Below, in pieces: positions 25,738-32,760 of a DNA stretch of 32,760 nucleotides; the stretch's first letter is position 1, and every line of letters begins with the position of its first letter. The stretch spans positions 1 through 32,760 of IMG/VR virus record IMGVR_UViG_3300042465_002830, one strand, 5' to 3'. Source of the stretch: a virus. The notes beneath the pieces are model-generated. The model was given only the letters and a program-made list of their open reading frames with translations, was not told where the DNA came from and did not search any database. A program made the translations under genes and the position numbers.

Positions 25738-25753
25738 AGAATTTTTTAGAAAA
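25730..25753 (+). terminator. AT-rich hairpin over the methyltransferase stop, possible terminator
   Basis: TTTTCTAAA (25730-25738) pairs with TTTAGAAAA (25745-25753) across a 6-nt loop; the stop codon lies in the stem. The stem is AT-rich and the following T tract is weak, so it may be a poor or bidirectional terminator. Confidence 0.4.
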
Positions 25754-25776
25754 ATTACGTTTTCCTAAACTTTTAC

Positions 25777-25784
25777 ATATTTAT
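25777..25784 (+). promoter_or_regulatory. ATATTTAT element, proposed late promoter of the scaffold-capsid operon
   Basis: ATATTTAT 142 nt before the gp22-like ATG, the longest leader of any unit here. It overlaps a small inverted repeat, TATTG-ATA-CAATA, at 25782-25794, which may be an operator or chance. Confidence 0.4.
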
Positions 25785-25876
25785 TGATACAATAACGTAT
25801 TTTATATGCGTTTTCCATTGGTAATGAATACTCACCTTTATGTGTAGTGACCGAAACGCCAATAAAAAAATTCTAT

Positions 25877-25902
25877 TGAAGTCCACAAATACAATGACTT
25901 CA
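25877..25902 (+). other. Hairpin in the leader of the scaffold-capsid operon
   Basis: TGAAGTC (25877-25883) and GACTTCA (25896-25902) form a 7-bp stem with a 12-nt loop, 24 nt before the ATG at 25927. It lacks a T tract, so it is not a terminator. The 189-bp gap otherwise holds the promoter-like element and a 13-codon open frame (25806-25847) that I do not call a gene. A role in mRNA stability or translation is a guess. Confidence 0.35.
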
Positions 25903-25926
25903 GAAATCCGATAAATAAGGAAACAA

Positions 25927-27033
25927 ATGGCAAGTTCAAAATTGTTGAAAGAAGCAATTGCTGATGCTAAAGCTGTACGTGAAACTGCTATCGCTAACGC
26001 TAAAATCGCATTAGAAGAAGCATTTACTCCTCGTTTACAATCTATTCTTTCTAAGAAACTAACCGCTGAAATGGAAGGTGAAGAAGAAGAAGTAGAAGTG
26101 AATGAAGATAATGATGTATCTAGTGAATTAGGTGGTGGTGATAACAAACAACCTGCAGATAAAGCAAACTCAGCACAAACTGACTTAAGTGGTATCGCTA
26201 AACAATCTGGAGAACCAGGTAGTGAAGGTGAAGAAACTAAAGTTAAAGACCTTACTGAAGGTGAAGATGAAGAATCAGAAGAAATGGGTGAGGAATACTC
26301 AACCGAAGATGATGAGGAAACAGCTCCAGCTATGGAAGGTGAAGATGAAATGGGCGAAGATGAATTAGATTTAGAATCTATCATCAGAGAATTAGAAGCT
26401 CAAATCGCAGGTGAAGAAAGTGAGGAAGAAGTTCCTGCTGAAGCACCAGCTATGGAAGGTGAAGAAGCACCGGTTGAAGAACCAGTAGCAGCTGAACCAA
26501 CTGAAGCACCAGCTATGGAAGCTGAAGAAGCTCCAGCTGATGAAGAAGAAATCGACTTAGACGAAATTCTAAGAGAAATGGGATACGGAGATGATGAAGC
26601 TGAAGAAGATAAAGCTGAAGATGCAGGTGAAATGAAAGCTGAAGTTGCAAAACTTGAGACTGAATTAGCAGAAGCAATCGCAGTAATTAAATCTTTGAAA
26701 GGTACAATCAACGAAGTAAACCTTTTAAACGCTAAATTATTATACGCTAACAAATTGTTCAGAGGTTATAACTTAACTAACGAACAAAAAGTTAAAGTTG
26801 TAGAAAATTTAGACAGAACTTCAACTGTAAGAGAAGTAAAATTAGTTTACGCAACACTTTCTGAATCAATGAAATTCACAGGAACTGAAAGAAAAGTAGC
26901 TCAAGTTAAAAAGAACATTACCGAAGGTATTGCTTCTAAGGCTCAAGCTTCAACAGCTCCTAAAAAAGAAATCATCGCAGAAAGTAATGAATTAGCAAAT
27001 CGCTTTAAGCAATTAGCTGGTATCATAAAATAA
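25927..27033 (+). CDS. 22: Prohead scaffold/core protein (T4 gp22-like)
   Basis: A 368-residue, extremely acidic, Ala/Glu/Pro-rich protein with low-complexity repeats (GEEEEVEV, EAPAMEGEEAPVEEP, EAPAMEAEEAPADEEE) between about 45 and 240, flanked by helical ends (LLKEAIADAKAVRETAIANA; KAEVAKLETELAEAIAVIKS). It immediately precedes the major capsid gene, the T4 position of gp22, the scaffold degraded by gp21 after assembly. Sites matching the protease pattern are seen (ALEE31/A32, NITE/GIA near the C-terminus). An AAGGAA lies 8 nt before the ATG, one of the few Shine-Dalgarno-like sequences here. Assignment rests on composition, position and sites, since scaffold sequences diverge quickly. Confidence 0.82.
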   Translation: MASSKLLKEAIADAKAVRETAIANAKIALEEAFTPRLQSILSKKLTAEMEGEEEEVEVNEDNDVSSELGGGDNKQPADKANSAQTDLSGIAKQSGEPGSEGEETKVKDLTEGEDEESEEMGEEYSTEDDEETAPAMEGEDEMGEDELDLESIIRELEAQIAGEESEEEVPAEAPAMEGEEAPVEEPVAAEPTEAPAMEAEEAPADEEEIDLDEILREMGYGDDEAEEDKAEDAGEMKAEVAKLETELAEAIAVIKSLKGTINEVNLLNAKLLYANKLFRGYNLTNEQKVKVVENLDRTSTVREVKLVYATLSESMKFTGTERKVAQVKKNITEGIASKAQASTAPKKEIIAESNELANRFKQLAGIIK

Positions 27034-27059
27034 AAAACCCATAAAAAAAATAAATAAAA

Positions 27060-28727
27060 ATGGCAAATTTTGATTTAAGCAAACTTATGGAAGGCAAGAA
27101 CCCACAAGCGGTAATGTTAGCTGAGACTCGTCAGTTAAAGAGCAAATGGGAAAAAACTGGCCTTTTAGAAGGTATGAAAGAAAGAGACCAACACTCTATG
27201 GCAGTTCTATTAGAGAACCAAGCAAAACAATTGTTGGACGAAGCAACTCAAACAGGTACATCTTCAGGTTCTGAGGAGTGGTCTGGTGTTGCTTTACCAT
27301 TAGTAAGAAGAATCTTCGGAGAAATCGCATCTAAGGAATTCGTAAGTGTACAACCTATGAACTTACCTTCAGGTCTTATCTTCTTCTTAGACTTCAAATA
27401 TGGTTCTGCACAAGGAGCAGCAGGACAGTTCGGTGGTAAATCACTTTTTGGTGGTACTAACGCAACTGGTTCTTCTGATAACTTCGGTAGAACTAACTCA
27501 GCTGTAAACGGTCTTTATGGTGAAGGACGTTATGGTTATTCAGTAAATGATGCAACATCTGCAGCTTTAACTGGTAAATTAACTTTAGCAGCTTCAGCAT
27601 TCACATCAGCATCTGCAACATGGGCTGAAGTTGGATTTGATTCAGCATTATCTGCATCTGCAGCTGCTGGACAAGTTGTAAAAATTACAGCTTTAAAAGC
27701 TAGTATTTCTTCAACTGCTGACACTGAGGCAGTACGTTCATTCGCTGTAAACAACGCAGCTGTTGTTTCTCAATTAGGTCAATTCAACTATGTATCTGGT
27801 ACTAACGTAGTGTTATTCGTATCTGCATCTGTAGCTGACTTATTTACAACTGCTGGTGAAACTGCAACTATCACTTATTCTGAAGTTCCTGTAGCTTACG
27901 ATAGAGGTGATTTTGAAGATTCAACTTCAAACGCAGCTGGTAACACAACAACTGCATTGGACATTCCTGAAATTGATTTAGAATTAAAATCAGAGGCTAT
28001 CGTTGCTAAGACTCGTAAGTTGAAAGCAGTATGGACTCCTGAATTAGCACAAGATTTGAATGCATACCATTCAATCGATGCTGAAGCTGAATTAACTTCT
28101 ATGTTATCTGATTATATCTCTTTAGAGATTGATTTAGAAATCTTAGATATGTTAAAATCAAACGCTTTAACAACTGAATATTGGTCAACTAGTGTTGGTG
28201 AAGAATACTTAAACAATGGTGCAACAGGTCAAGCGGCTTGGGCTAACATTGGTGGTTCTTCTAACGCTTACACTAAGAATGCATGGTATCAAACTTTAGG
28301 TATTAAATTGAACAAAGTTTCTAACAAGATTCATCAATTAACACTTAGAGGTGGAGCTAACTTTATTGTTGCTTCTCCTGATGTTTGTACTATCTTGGAA
28401 TCAATTCCTGGATTCGTTGTAAATGCAGATAAAGACGCAATGCAGTTCGCTGCTGGTGTTACTGCAGTAGGTTCTATGAGCAATAGATACACAGTTTACA
28501 AAAACCCTTACATGACTTCTAACGAAATCTTGATGGGTTATAGAGGTAACAACTTCTTAGAGACTGGTGCTGTTTACGCTCCATACGTTCCATTGATTAT
28601 GACTCCATTAGTGTATGACCCTCAAAACTTTACTCCACGTAGAGGTGTGATGACAAGATACGCTAAGAAAATGGTTCGCCCAGAATACTATGGTAAGATT
28701 TATGTTAAAGATTTAACAAATATCTAA
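27060..28727 (+). CDS. 23: Major capsid protein precursor (T4 gp23-like)
   Basis: A 555-residue HK97-fold capsid protein of the T4 branch. Conserved stretches are WSGVALPLVRRIFGEI (about 74-89), VSVQPMNLPSGLIFFLDFKYG, the middle ELKSEAIVAKTRKLKAVWTP, and YTVYKNPYMTSNEILMGYRG with a C-terminal TPRRGVMTRYAKKMVRPEYY. The first 61 residues are a helical propeptide; LLDE61/A62 fits the T4 protease consensus and lies close to T4 gp23's cleavage at residue 65. A variable Ala/Ser-rich insert lies at about 155-285. Codons shift toward AAC, ATC, GCT and GGT relative to neighbouring genes, as expected for the most abundant virion protein. It shares the leader with the scaffold gene (26 nt gap) and is followed by a terminator. 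Confidence 0.95.
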   Translation: MANFDLSKLMEGKNPQAVMLAETRQLKSKWEKTGLLEGMKERDQHSMAVLLENQAKQLLDEATQTGTSSGSEEWSGVALPLVRRIFGEIASKEFVSVQPMNLPSGLIFFLDFKYGSAQGAAGQFGGKSLFGGTNATGSSDNFGRTNSAVNGLYGEGRYGYSVNDATSAALTGKLTLAASAFTSASATWAEVGFDSALSASAAAGQVVKITALKASISSTADTEAVRSFAVNNAAVVSQLGQFNYVSGTNVVLFVSASVADLFTTAGETATITYSEVPVAYDRGDFEDSTSNAAGNTTTALDIPEIDLELKSEAIVAKTRKLKAVWTPELAQDLNAYHSIDAEAELTSMLSDYISLEIDLEILDMLKSNALTTEYWSTSVGEEYLNNGATGQAAWANIGGSSNAYTKNAWYQTLGIKLNKVSNKIHQLTLRGGANFIVASPDVCTILESIPGFVVNADKDAMQFAAGVTAVGSMSNRYTVYKNPYMTSNEILMGYRGNNFLETGAVYAPYVPLIMTPLVYDPQNFTPRRGVMTRYAKKMVRPEYYGKIYVKDLTNI

Positions 28728-28756
28728 TCTGAAGTAATTCTTAGATAATAAAATTG

Positions 28757-28783
28757 GGGGAGAAGAAATTCTCTCCCTTTTTT
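28757..28783 (+). terminator. Intrinsic terminator after the major capsid gene
   Basis: GGGAGA (28758-28763) and TCTCCC (28772-28777) form a GC-rich stem with an 8-nt loop, followed by six T residues (28778-28783). It lies 30 nt after the capsid stop codon. Confidence 0.8.
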
Positions 28784-28820
28784 ATGTCTTTTTTTATTTT
28801 TACCCCTTTCCAACATTTTA

Positions 28821-28828
28821 ATATTTAT
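28821..28828 (+). promoter_or_regulatory. ATATTTAT element, proposed late promoter of the distal fibre operon
   Basis: ATATTTAT directly downstream of the capsid terminator and 23 nt before the ATG at 28852, the expected place for the next promoter. Confidence 0.45.
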
Positions 28829-28851
28829 AAGAGTATTAAACCGAATTACTT

Positions 28852-29232
28852 ATGGCAGCAGGAAAATACTCTTTTATAATAGAGCAAGGAGCAACAACAA
28901 ATTTTCAAATCAATTGGAACGATGAATCAGGTTCAGCAGTTGATTTGAGTGGTTATCATGCTAGAATGCAAATCAGACCGGGTGTTGAATCATCTGATGT
29001 CTTTCTTTCACTATCATCATCTTTAAAGTCCGATAATACGGGAATCAATTTAAGTGGTTCTAATTTTATAACTCCATTGGCAAGTGGTTCAATAGGAATA
29101 TACATATCTGCAGCATCTTCATCCGCATTAAATTTCGGTGAAGCATTTTACGATTTAGAATTAGTAAAAGGTAATGAGGTTACCCGTTTATTAGAAGGTA
29201 AAGTTAAGTTATCTAAAAACGTAACACGATAG
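28852..29232 (+). CDS. BppU-N-like baseplate/fibre attachment protein
   Basis: A 126-residue beta-sandwich protein: GKYSFIIEQGATTNFQINWN, then VDLSGYHARMQIRPG, FYDLELVKGNEVTRLLEGKV and a final VTR. This pattern (IEQGaT, DLtGy.a.mqiR, YDLel, VtRLl.G) matches small phage tail proteins related to the N-terminal domain of baseplate upper protein BppU, which seats receptor-binding proteins on the baseplate. It is 1 nt from the long fibre gene, so it probably forms the adaptor for that fibre. Function is by fold pattern and context. Confidence 0.7.
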   Translation: MAAGKYSFIIEQGATTNFQINWNDESGSAVDLSGYHARMQIRPGVESSDVFLSLSSSLKSDNTGINLSGSNFITPLASGSIGIYISAASSSALNFGEAFYDLELVKGNEVTRLLEGKVKLSKNVTR

Positions 29233-29233
29233 G

Positions 29234-32200
29234 ATGTCAATACAAATAGAAAAAAATATTACAACTGTCCAAGTTGAAATACCAAAAACAAATGTTGCAA
29301 TTGAAACTGCGATAACGGAAATAACTGTCCAAACTTCACAACCGGAAATAATAATAGCAACGGCAGGAGTTCAAGGACCGGTAGGGCCAAGAGGTTTTGA
29401 TACTGGTACTTCGGGAACATCTGGAACAAGCGGAGTAACCGGCACATCGGGAACTTCTGGAATAGGAAGTAATGGTACATCGGGTACATCCGGTTCAAAC
29501 GGTATAACTGGAGCAGGTGGTACGGCTGGTTCATCTGGAACATCAGGTTTAAATGGTACATTCTTTGGAAGTAGTGGAACATCTGGAGTAAGTGGAACTG
29601 GTGGCACAAGTGGTACATCAGGAACTTCTGGAGTAAGTGGAAGTAGTGGGACTAGTGGTATAAGTGGTAGTGATGGTACAAGCGGCACATCTGGAACAAG
29701 TGGCACTTCGGGAACGTCTGGAGTAAGTGGAAGTGGTGGCACAAGTGGTACATCAGGAACTTCTGGTGTTAGTGGAGAAACTGGTAGTAGTGGTACATCA
29801 GGAACATCTGGAACTTCCGGATTAACAGGAGATAGTTTATTTGCACTAACTGGTTCTAAATGGGCAACAACAAATACAATAGAGATTACGGGTTCATTAA
29901 CAGTATCATCATCGGGTACTTTCACAAATATCGGACCTGCAAATTTTATAGGAAATCAAACAACAACTGGTTCATTAAATGTAACTGATTCGGTAAATAT
30001 TAACTCTCCAGAACCAAAACCATTATCAATAGGAGATAGTTTTGGGGGTGGGAAGTTGGCATATATACTAACACCTACCGATGCTGGGTACGATTCAACT
30101 TTAATTAAAGGTATTGTAGCAGCAACCGCTGATGAAGCAACAACTCAAACTTGGACTAACGCTATAACAGCATCTAACAATAAAGTTGAAAATGGATATG
30201 ATGATTGGTATCTTCCTAGTAAAGATGAATTAAATAAATTATATCTAAATAAAGATGCAATTGGTGGTTTTGTGAACGCCACATATTGGAGTTCTACACA
30301 GTCCAGTTCCACATTAGCATGGTTTCAGATTTTCTCAACTGGTACTCAAACCGTCTCTACTAAGACATTCGCACTTAATTTTCGTGCAATTAGGGCTTTT
30401 TCAATACCAAAGAATGCATTAAACGTAATTGGTAATACAACAATAACTGGTTCATTAAATGTAAGTGGTTCGACAACTATAACTGGTTCATTAAACGTAA
30501 GTGGTACTTTAAGTATTGGTGGAGATTTAAGTACTCAAAGTTCCGAAACCATAGCAAACACTTTAGAAGATGGTGGTGTATTTGTAAATAAACAAACCAA
30601 TGCGTTTCAATATTCTGCTTATACTGGAGCACCGCAACTTACTTTAGATATAGAATACCAAAAGCCACTAACCAGGGAAATTGGTATTAATACATTAGCA
30701 ATAGGATTTGCAGATTTAACGGTACAGACAACGGCATTCGTTCCAACAACATACGCAACAACCGGTTCAAATCAATTTAATGGTAATCAAACTATAACAG
30801 GTTCTCTTATTCACGGATTAGAGGGAAATCTAGCAACCGGAGACCAATCACATGCTGAAGGAAGTGTTACTAAAGCAATAGGAAACTACTCACATGCCGA
30901 AGGAGATTTTACACAAGCAAAAGGAGATTACTCACATGCTGAAGGACAAGAAACAATAGCATCGGGCTCATATTCACATGCAGAAGGTTATCAAACAATA
31001 GCATTGGGTCAAAGACAACACGTAACAGGTCAATATAATTTTGTATCACCCGTACAATCCGCTTTTATTGTAGGTAATGGAATTGATGGTGGTAATAGAA
31101 GTAATCTTATATACGCTGCAGAAAATGCAGTGGAGATAACTGGTTCATTAAATGTAAATGGTAGTATAAGTGCATCGGTTAAAGTAGATACTCCTAATAT
31201 TAATCTTAAAGGTGGAAACATTTCATTTGATACAAATGGGGCAGGTATTTTACATACTGGACAATTTAACATAACAACTGTATTTGAAGATAATGAGTTA
31301 GCAAAAACATGGACGTTTAATCAATATGGAACGCTAACAACTCCAGGTGATATAGTTGTAACTGGTTCATTAAATGTAAGTTCATCCTTTACCGCATCTT
31401 TAAGAGAAGGATATGTTTGGGTTGGTGATAATACTGGAAAAAGCACATTACAAATAGCAACATCTTCATTTGGTGTAGGTGGAGGAGCTGGTACATCAGG
31501 AACATCTGGCGTAAGTGGAACTTCGGGTACAAGCGGTATCAATGGTGTATCAACTAATTTATTCTTATACGAAGCTGATGCAAATTCTTTTACAGGTGCA
31601 CCTTCAAGTGGGCATATTCTTTGGAATAATGCAACACAGATAAGTGCTACCCAAATAAACATAAATCACTTAACAGATACCCCGATAACAGATATTGATA
31701 TATTTATATCTTTATGGCAAACAGGGCAAAAATTAACAATACAAGACAGAAACGATTCAGCTAACTATCAAATATGGACAATTAGCGCTACCCCTACTTA
31801 TGTCCCTACAACTTATTGGACTATACCTGTTACATTGGTATCATCAGCAGGAACGGGAACGACAGGGTTTGCTAATAACCATAAAATATTTGTAGCTACA
31901 TCTACTGTAAGCGGAACTTCTGGCACATCAGGAACTTCTGGTGATATAACATTATTTAACGCATTTACTGGTTCAATAAATACTTACACATCTTCAAACG
32001 ATTTAGTAAGAAATAGAATCTTACAAACAACCGCATCTTTAAATACATATACTGGTTCTAATGATAATATTGTACAAAGATTAATGCAAGCAACTGCTTC
32101 TATTAATATTACAACAGGTTCTTTATTAAGAATATATCAAACAACCGCATCATTGAATACTTACACTGGTTCTAATGATAGTGTGATAGCAAGAATATTA

Positions 32201-32760
32201 CAAGCAACGGCGTCTTTAAACTCAAAGACAGGCTCATTCGCAACAACTGGGTCTAATCAATTTAATGGTAATCAAACAATTACAGGTTCATTATTTGTAA
32301 CATCTACTACTATAAGTGATTCAATTTTATTAGCAACTGGTTCAAACTTAATATTGAATAGTGGTAGTAATTTATATATTAATAATGGTGGGTTTGCTGA
32401 TATTAGTGGTTCTTTAAGATTAACCGGTTCATTGAATGTAGGATTTTCAACAGGTACTTCCGAATTCCAAGTATTAAGTACTGGAGTAAATATTGGTAAC
32501 ATTTCAACGGATAGACATTTAATAACCGGTTCATTAATTGTATCAGCATCAACAAATTTAACGGGTTCGGTAACTATAAACGAAAGTAGAATTGATAACG
32601 CTTGGACTTCATATACACCAACATGGGAAGCTGCTACACCTCCTGCAATTGGTAATGGAACTATAACTGGAGCATATAAGGTAATTGGTAAGACTTGTTT
32701 TGTAAGAGGAAGCATTACTATGGGTTCAACTACTACATACGGAAGTGGTGATTGGAAAAT
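29234..32760 (+). CDS. Mosaic tail fibre/adhesin-like protein, 3' partial
   Basis: The frame opens at ATG 29234 and stays open for at least 1,175 residues to the window edge. Modules in order: a short N-terminal strand region (1-50); a collagen-like tract of Gly-x-Ser/Thr repeats (GTSGTSGVSG, about 55-200); a DUF1566/Lcl-like C-type-lectin-type domain (about 265-390, WYLPSKDELNKLYLN, TYWSSTQ, FRAIRAF); repeated ITGSLNV units; YadA-head-like repeats (SHAEGDFTQAKGDYSHAEG, about 535-600); further GTSG tracts; a trimeric coiled-coil-like repeat with TASLNTYTGSND (about 905-1005); and a C-terminal segment (WTSYTPTWEA, PAIGNGTITGAYKVIGK) found in phage receptor-binding domains. It is very rich in Ser, Thr and Gly, making it the best candidate substrate of the TibC-like glycosyltransferase. 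Likely a trimeric host-recognition fibre. Confidence 0.8.
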   Translation, partial: MSIQIEKNITTVQVEIPKTNVAIETAITEITVQTSQPEIIIATAGVQGPVGPRGFDTGTSGTSGTSGVTGTSGTSGIGSNGTSGTSGSNGITGAGGTAGSSGTSGLNGTFFGSSGTSGVSGTGGTSGTSGTSGVSGSSGTSGISGSDGTSGTSGTSGTSGTSGVSGSGGTSGTSGTSGVSGETGSSGTSGTSGTSGLTGDSLFALTGSKWATTNTIEITGSLTVSSSGTFTNIGPANFIGNQTTTGSLNVTDSVNINSPEPKPLSIGDSFGGGKLAYILTPTDAGYDSTLIKGIVAATADEATTQTWTNAITASNNKVENGYDDWYLPSKDELNKLYLNKDAIGGFVNATYWSSTQSSSTLAWFQIFSTGTQTVSTKTFALNFRAIRAFSIPKNALNVIGNTTITGSLNVSGSTTITGSLNVSGTLSIGGDLSTQSSETIANTLEDGGVFVNKQTNAFQYSAYTGAPQLTLDIEYQKPLTREIGINTLAIGFADLTVQTTAFVPTTYATTGSNQFNGNQTITGSLIHGLEGNLATGDQSHAEGSVTKAIGNYSHAEGDFTQAKGDYSHAEGQETIASGSYSHAEGYQTIALGQRQHVTGQYNFVSPVQSAFIVGNGIDGGNRSNLIYAAENAVEITGSLNVNGSISASVKVDTPNINLKGGNISFDTNGAGILHTGQFNITTVFEDNELAKTWTFNQYGTLTTPGDIVVTGSLNVSSSFTASLREGYVWVGDNTGKSTLQIATSSFGVGGGAGTSGTSGVSGTSGTSGINGVSTNLFLYEADANSFTGAPSSGHILWNNATQISATQININHLTDTPITDIDIFISLWQTGQKLTIQDRNDSANYQIWTISATPTYVPTTYWTIPVTLVSSAGTGTTGFANNHKIFVATSTVSGTSGTSGTSGDITLFNAFTGSINTYTSSNDLVRNRILQTTASLNTYTGSNDNIVQRLMQATASINITTGSLLRIYQTTASLNTYTGSNDSVIARILQATASLNSKTGSFATTGSNQFNGNQTITGSLFVTSTTISDSILLATGSNLILNSGSNLYINNGGFADISGSLRLTGSLNVGFSTGTSEFQVLSTGVNIGNISTDRHLITGSLIVSASTNLTGSVTINESRIDNAWTSYTPTWEAATPPAIGNGTITGAYKVIGKTCFVRGSITMGSTTTYGSGDWK
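29397..29830 (+). repeat. Collagen-like Gly-Thr/Val-Ser coding repeats
   Basis: Degenerate 9-nt units encoding G-T-S, G-V-S and G-S-S triplets, with variable codons for each residue so the repeat is stronger in protein than in DNA. Shorter tracts recur at about 31489-31540 and 31909-31943. The reverse complement of this region gives a long open frame of Val-Pro repeats, which is a shadow. Confidence 0.85.
30759..30806 (+). repeat. Repeated fibre module TTGSNQFNGNQTITGS (first copy)
   Basis: This segment encodes TTGSNQFNGNQTITGSL and recurs almost unchanged at about 32239-32290, some 1.5 kb downstream. Shorter copies of its ITGSLNV end occur near 29965, 30445, 30480, 31138 and 31360. Such repeats permit recombination that lengthens or shortens the fibre. 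Confidence 0.7.

Noticed and set aside
25806-25847. 13-codon open frame in the scaffold leader as a leader peptide
   Set aside because: It has no ribosome-binding signal or attenuator-like codon run, and an open frame this short is expected by chance.
25773-26384. Minus-strand Ser-rich open frame opposite the scaffold gene
   Set aside because: GAA/GAT-rich codons of the acidic scaffold read as Ser/Phe codons in reverse; the low complexity is explained by the + strand gp22-like gene.
29397-29830. Short regularly spaced repeats considered as a CRISPR array or tandem non-coding repeat
   Set aside because: The repeats are 9-nt, degenerate, in frame with an open coding sequence and lack unique spacers.
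29371-29925. Long minus-strand open frame of Val-Pro-Asp repeats opposite the fibre gene
   Set aside because: It is the reverse complement of the Gly-Thr-Ser collagen-like repeats. The + frame has a good start, adaptor gene and recognisable domains; similar Pro/Val-rich shadows at 31321-31662 and 32272-32715 arise the same way.
30027-30405. DUF1566/C-type-lectin-like domain considered as a diversity-generating retroelement target
   Set aside because: No reverse transcriptase, template repeat or adenine-biased variable copy was seen in the window, and the domain is internal rather than C-terminal. A template outside the window cannot be excluded.

Overview
This window is a stretch of a large, AT-rich, T4-like contractile-tailed phage (myovirus-type) genome. 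The evidence is a run of recognisable T4-type head genes (gp17 large terminase, gp20 portal, gp21 prohead protease, gp22-like scaffold, gp23 major capsid) plus a gp46/Rad50-type recombination ATPase. A Bacteroidetes (Flavobacteriia-like) host is suggested by a good match to the Bacteroidetes primary sigma promoter (TTTG, 20 nt, TATCTTTG at 9280-9311) and by A-rich sequence rather than Shine-Dalgarno sites before most starts. This host assignment is an inference.

Layout: (1) 1-1046, the 3' end of a gp46-like gene, overlapped tail to tail by a 57-codon minus-strand ribbon-helix-helix gene (1036-1209). (2) 1300-8958, a 2,346-residue fibre/baseplate-type protein followed by two small proteins, one resembling a tail-fibre assembly chaperone. 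(3) 8989-13083, a two-gene glycosyltransferase cassette (GT4-like/methyltransferase/GT25-like fusion, then a TibC/Aah-type O-heptosyltransferase homologue) with its own host-type promoter, bracketed by two paralogous small coiled-coil genes. (4) 13118-16027, a 969-residue multidomain protein: HxGH nucleotidyltransferase, a middle domain, and a KxDG ligase-like domain, with T4-protease-like cleavage motifs at the N-terminus and between parts. (5) 16079-24350, the packaging and head cluster. (6) 24415-25737, a DNA methyltransferase with NUMOD-like C-terminal repeats, separated by terminators. (7) 25927-28727, scaffold and major capsid. (8) 28852-32760, a baseplate/fibre attachment protein and a long mosaic fibre that runs off the window.

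All but one of the genes recognised are on the + strand. Ten of the apparent transcription units (nine + and the single - gene) are preceded by an ATAYTTAT element, which I propose as this phage's late promoter -10 box. Terminator hairpins follow the head cluster and the major capsid gene.

The most interesting proposal is that the phage glycosylates its own fibres. The TibC-like enzyme keeps the four cysteines of its family's iron-binding motif, and the virion fibre at 29234 is built of Ser/Thr-Gly repeats and YadA-like repeats, resembling the adhesins such enzymes modify. The second is that the 969-residue protein may be a head-packaged, protease-processed enzyme precursor. No tRNA, rRNA, CRISPR array, insertion sequence or integrase was seen.
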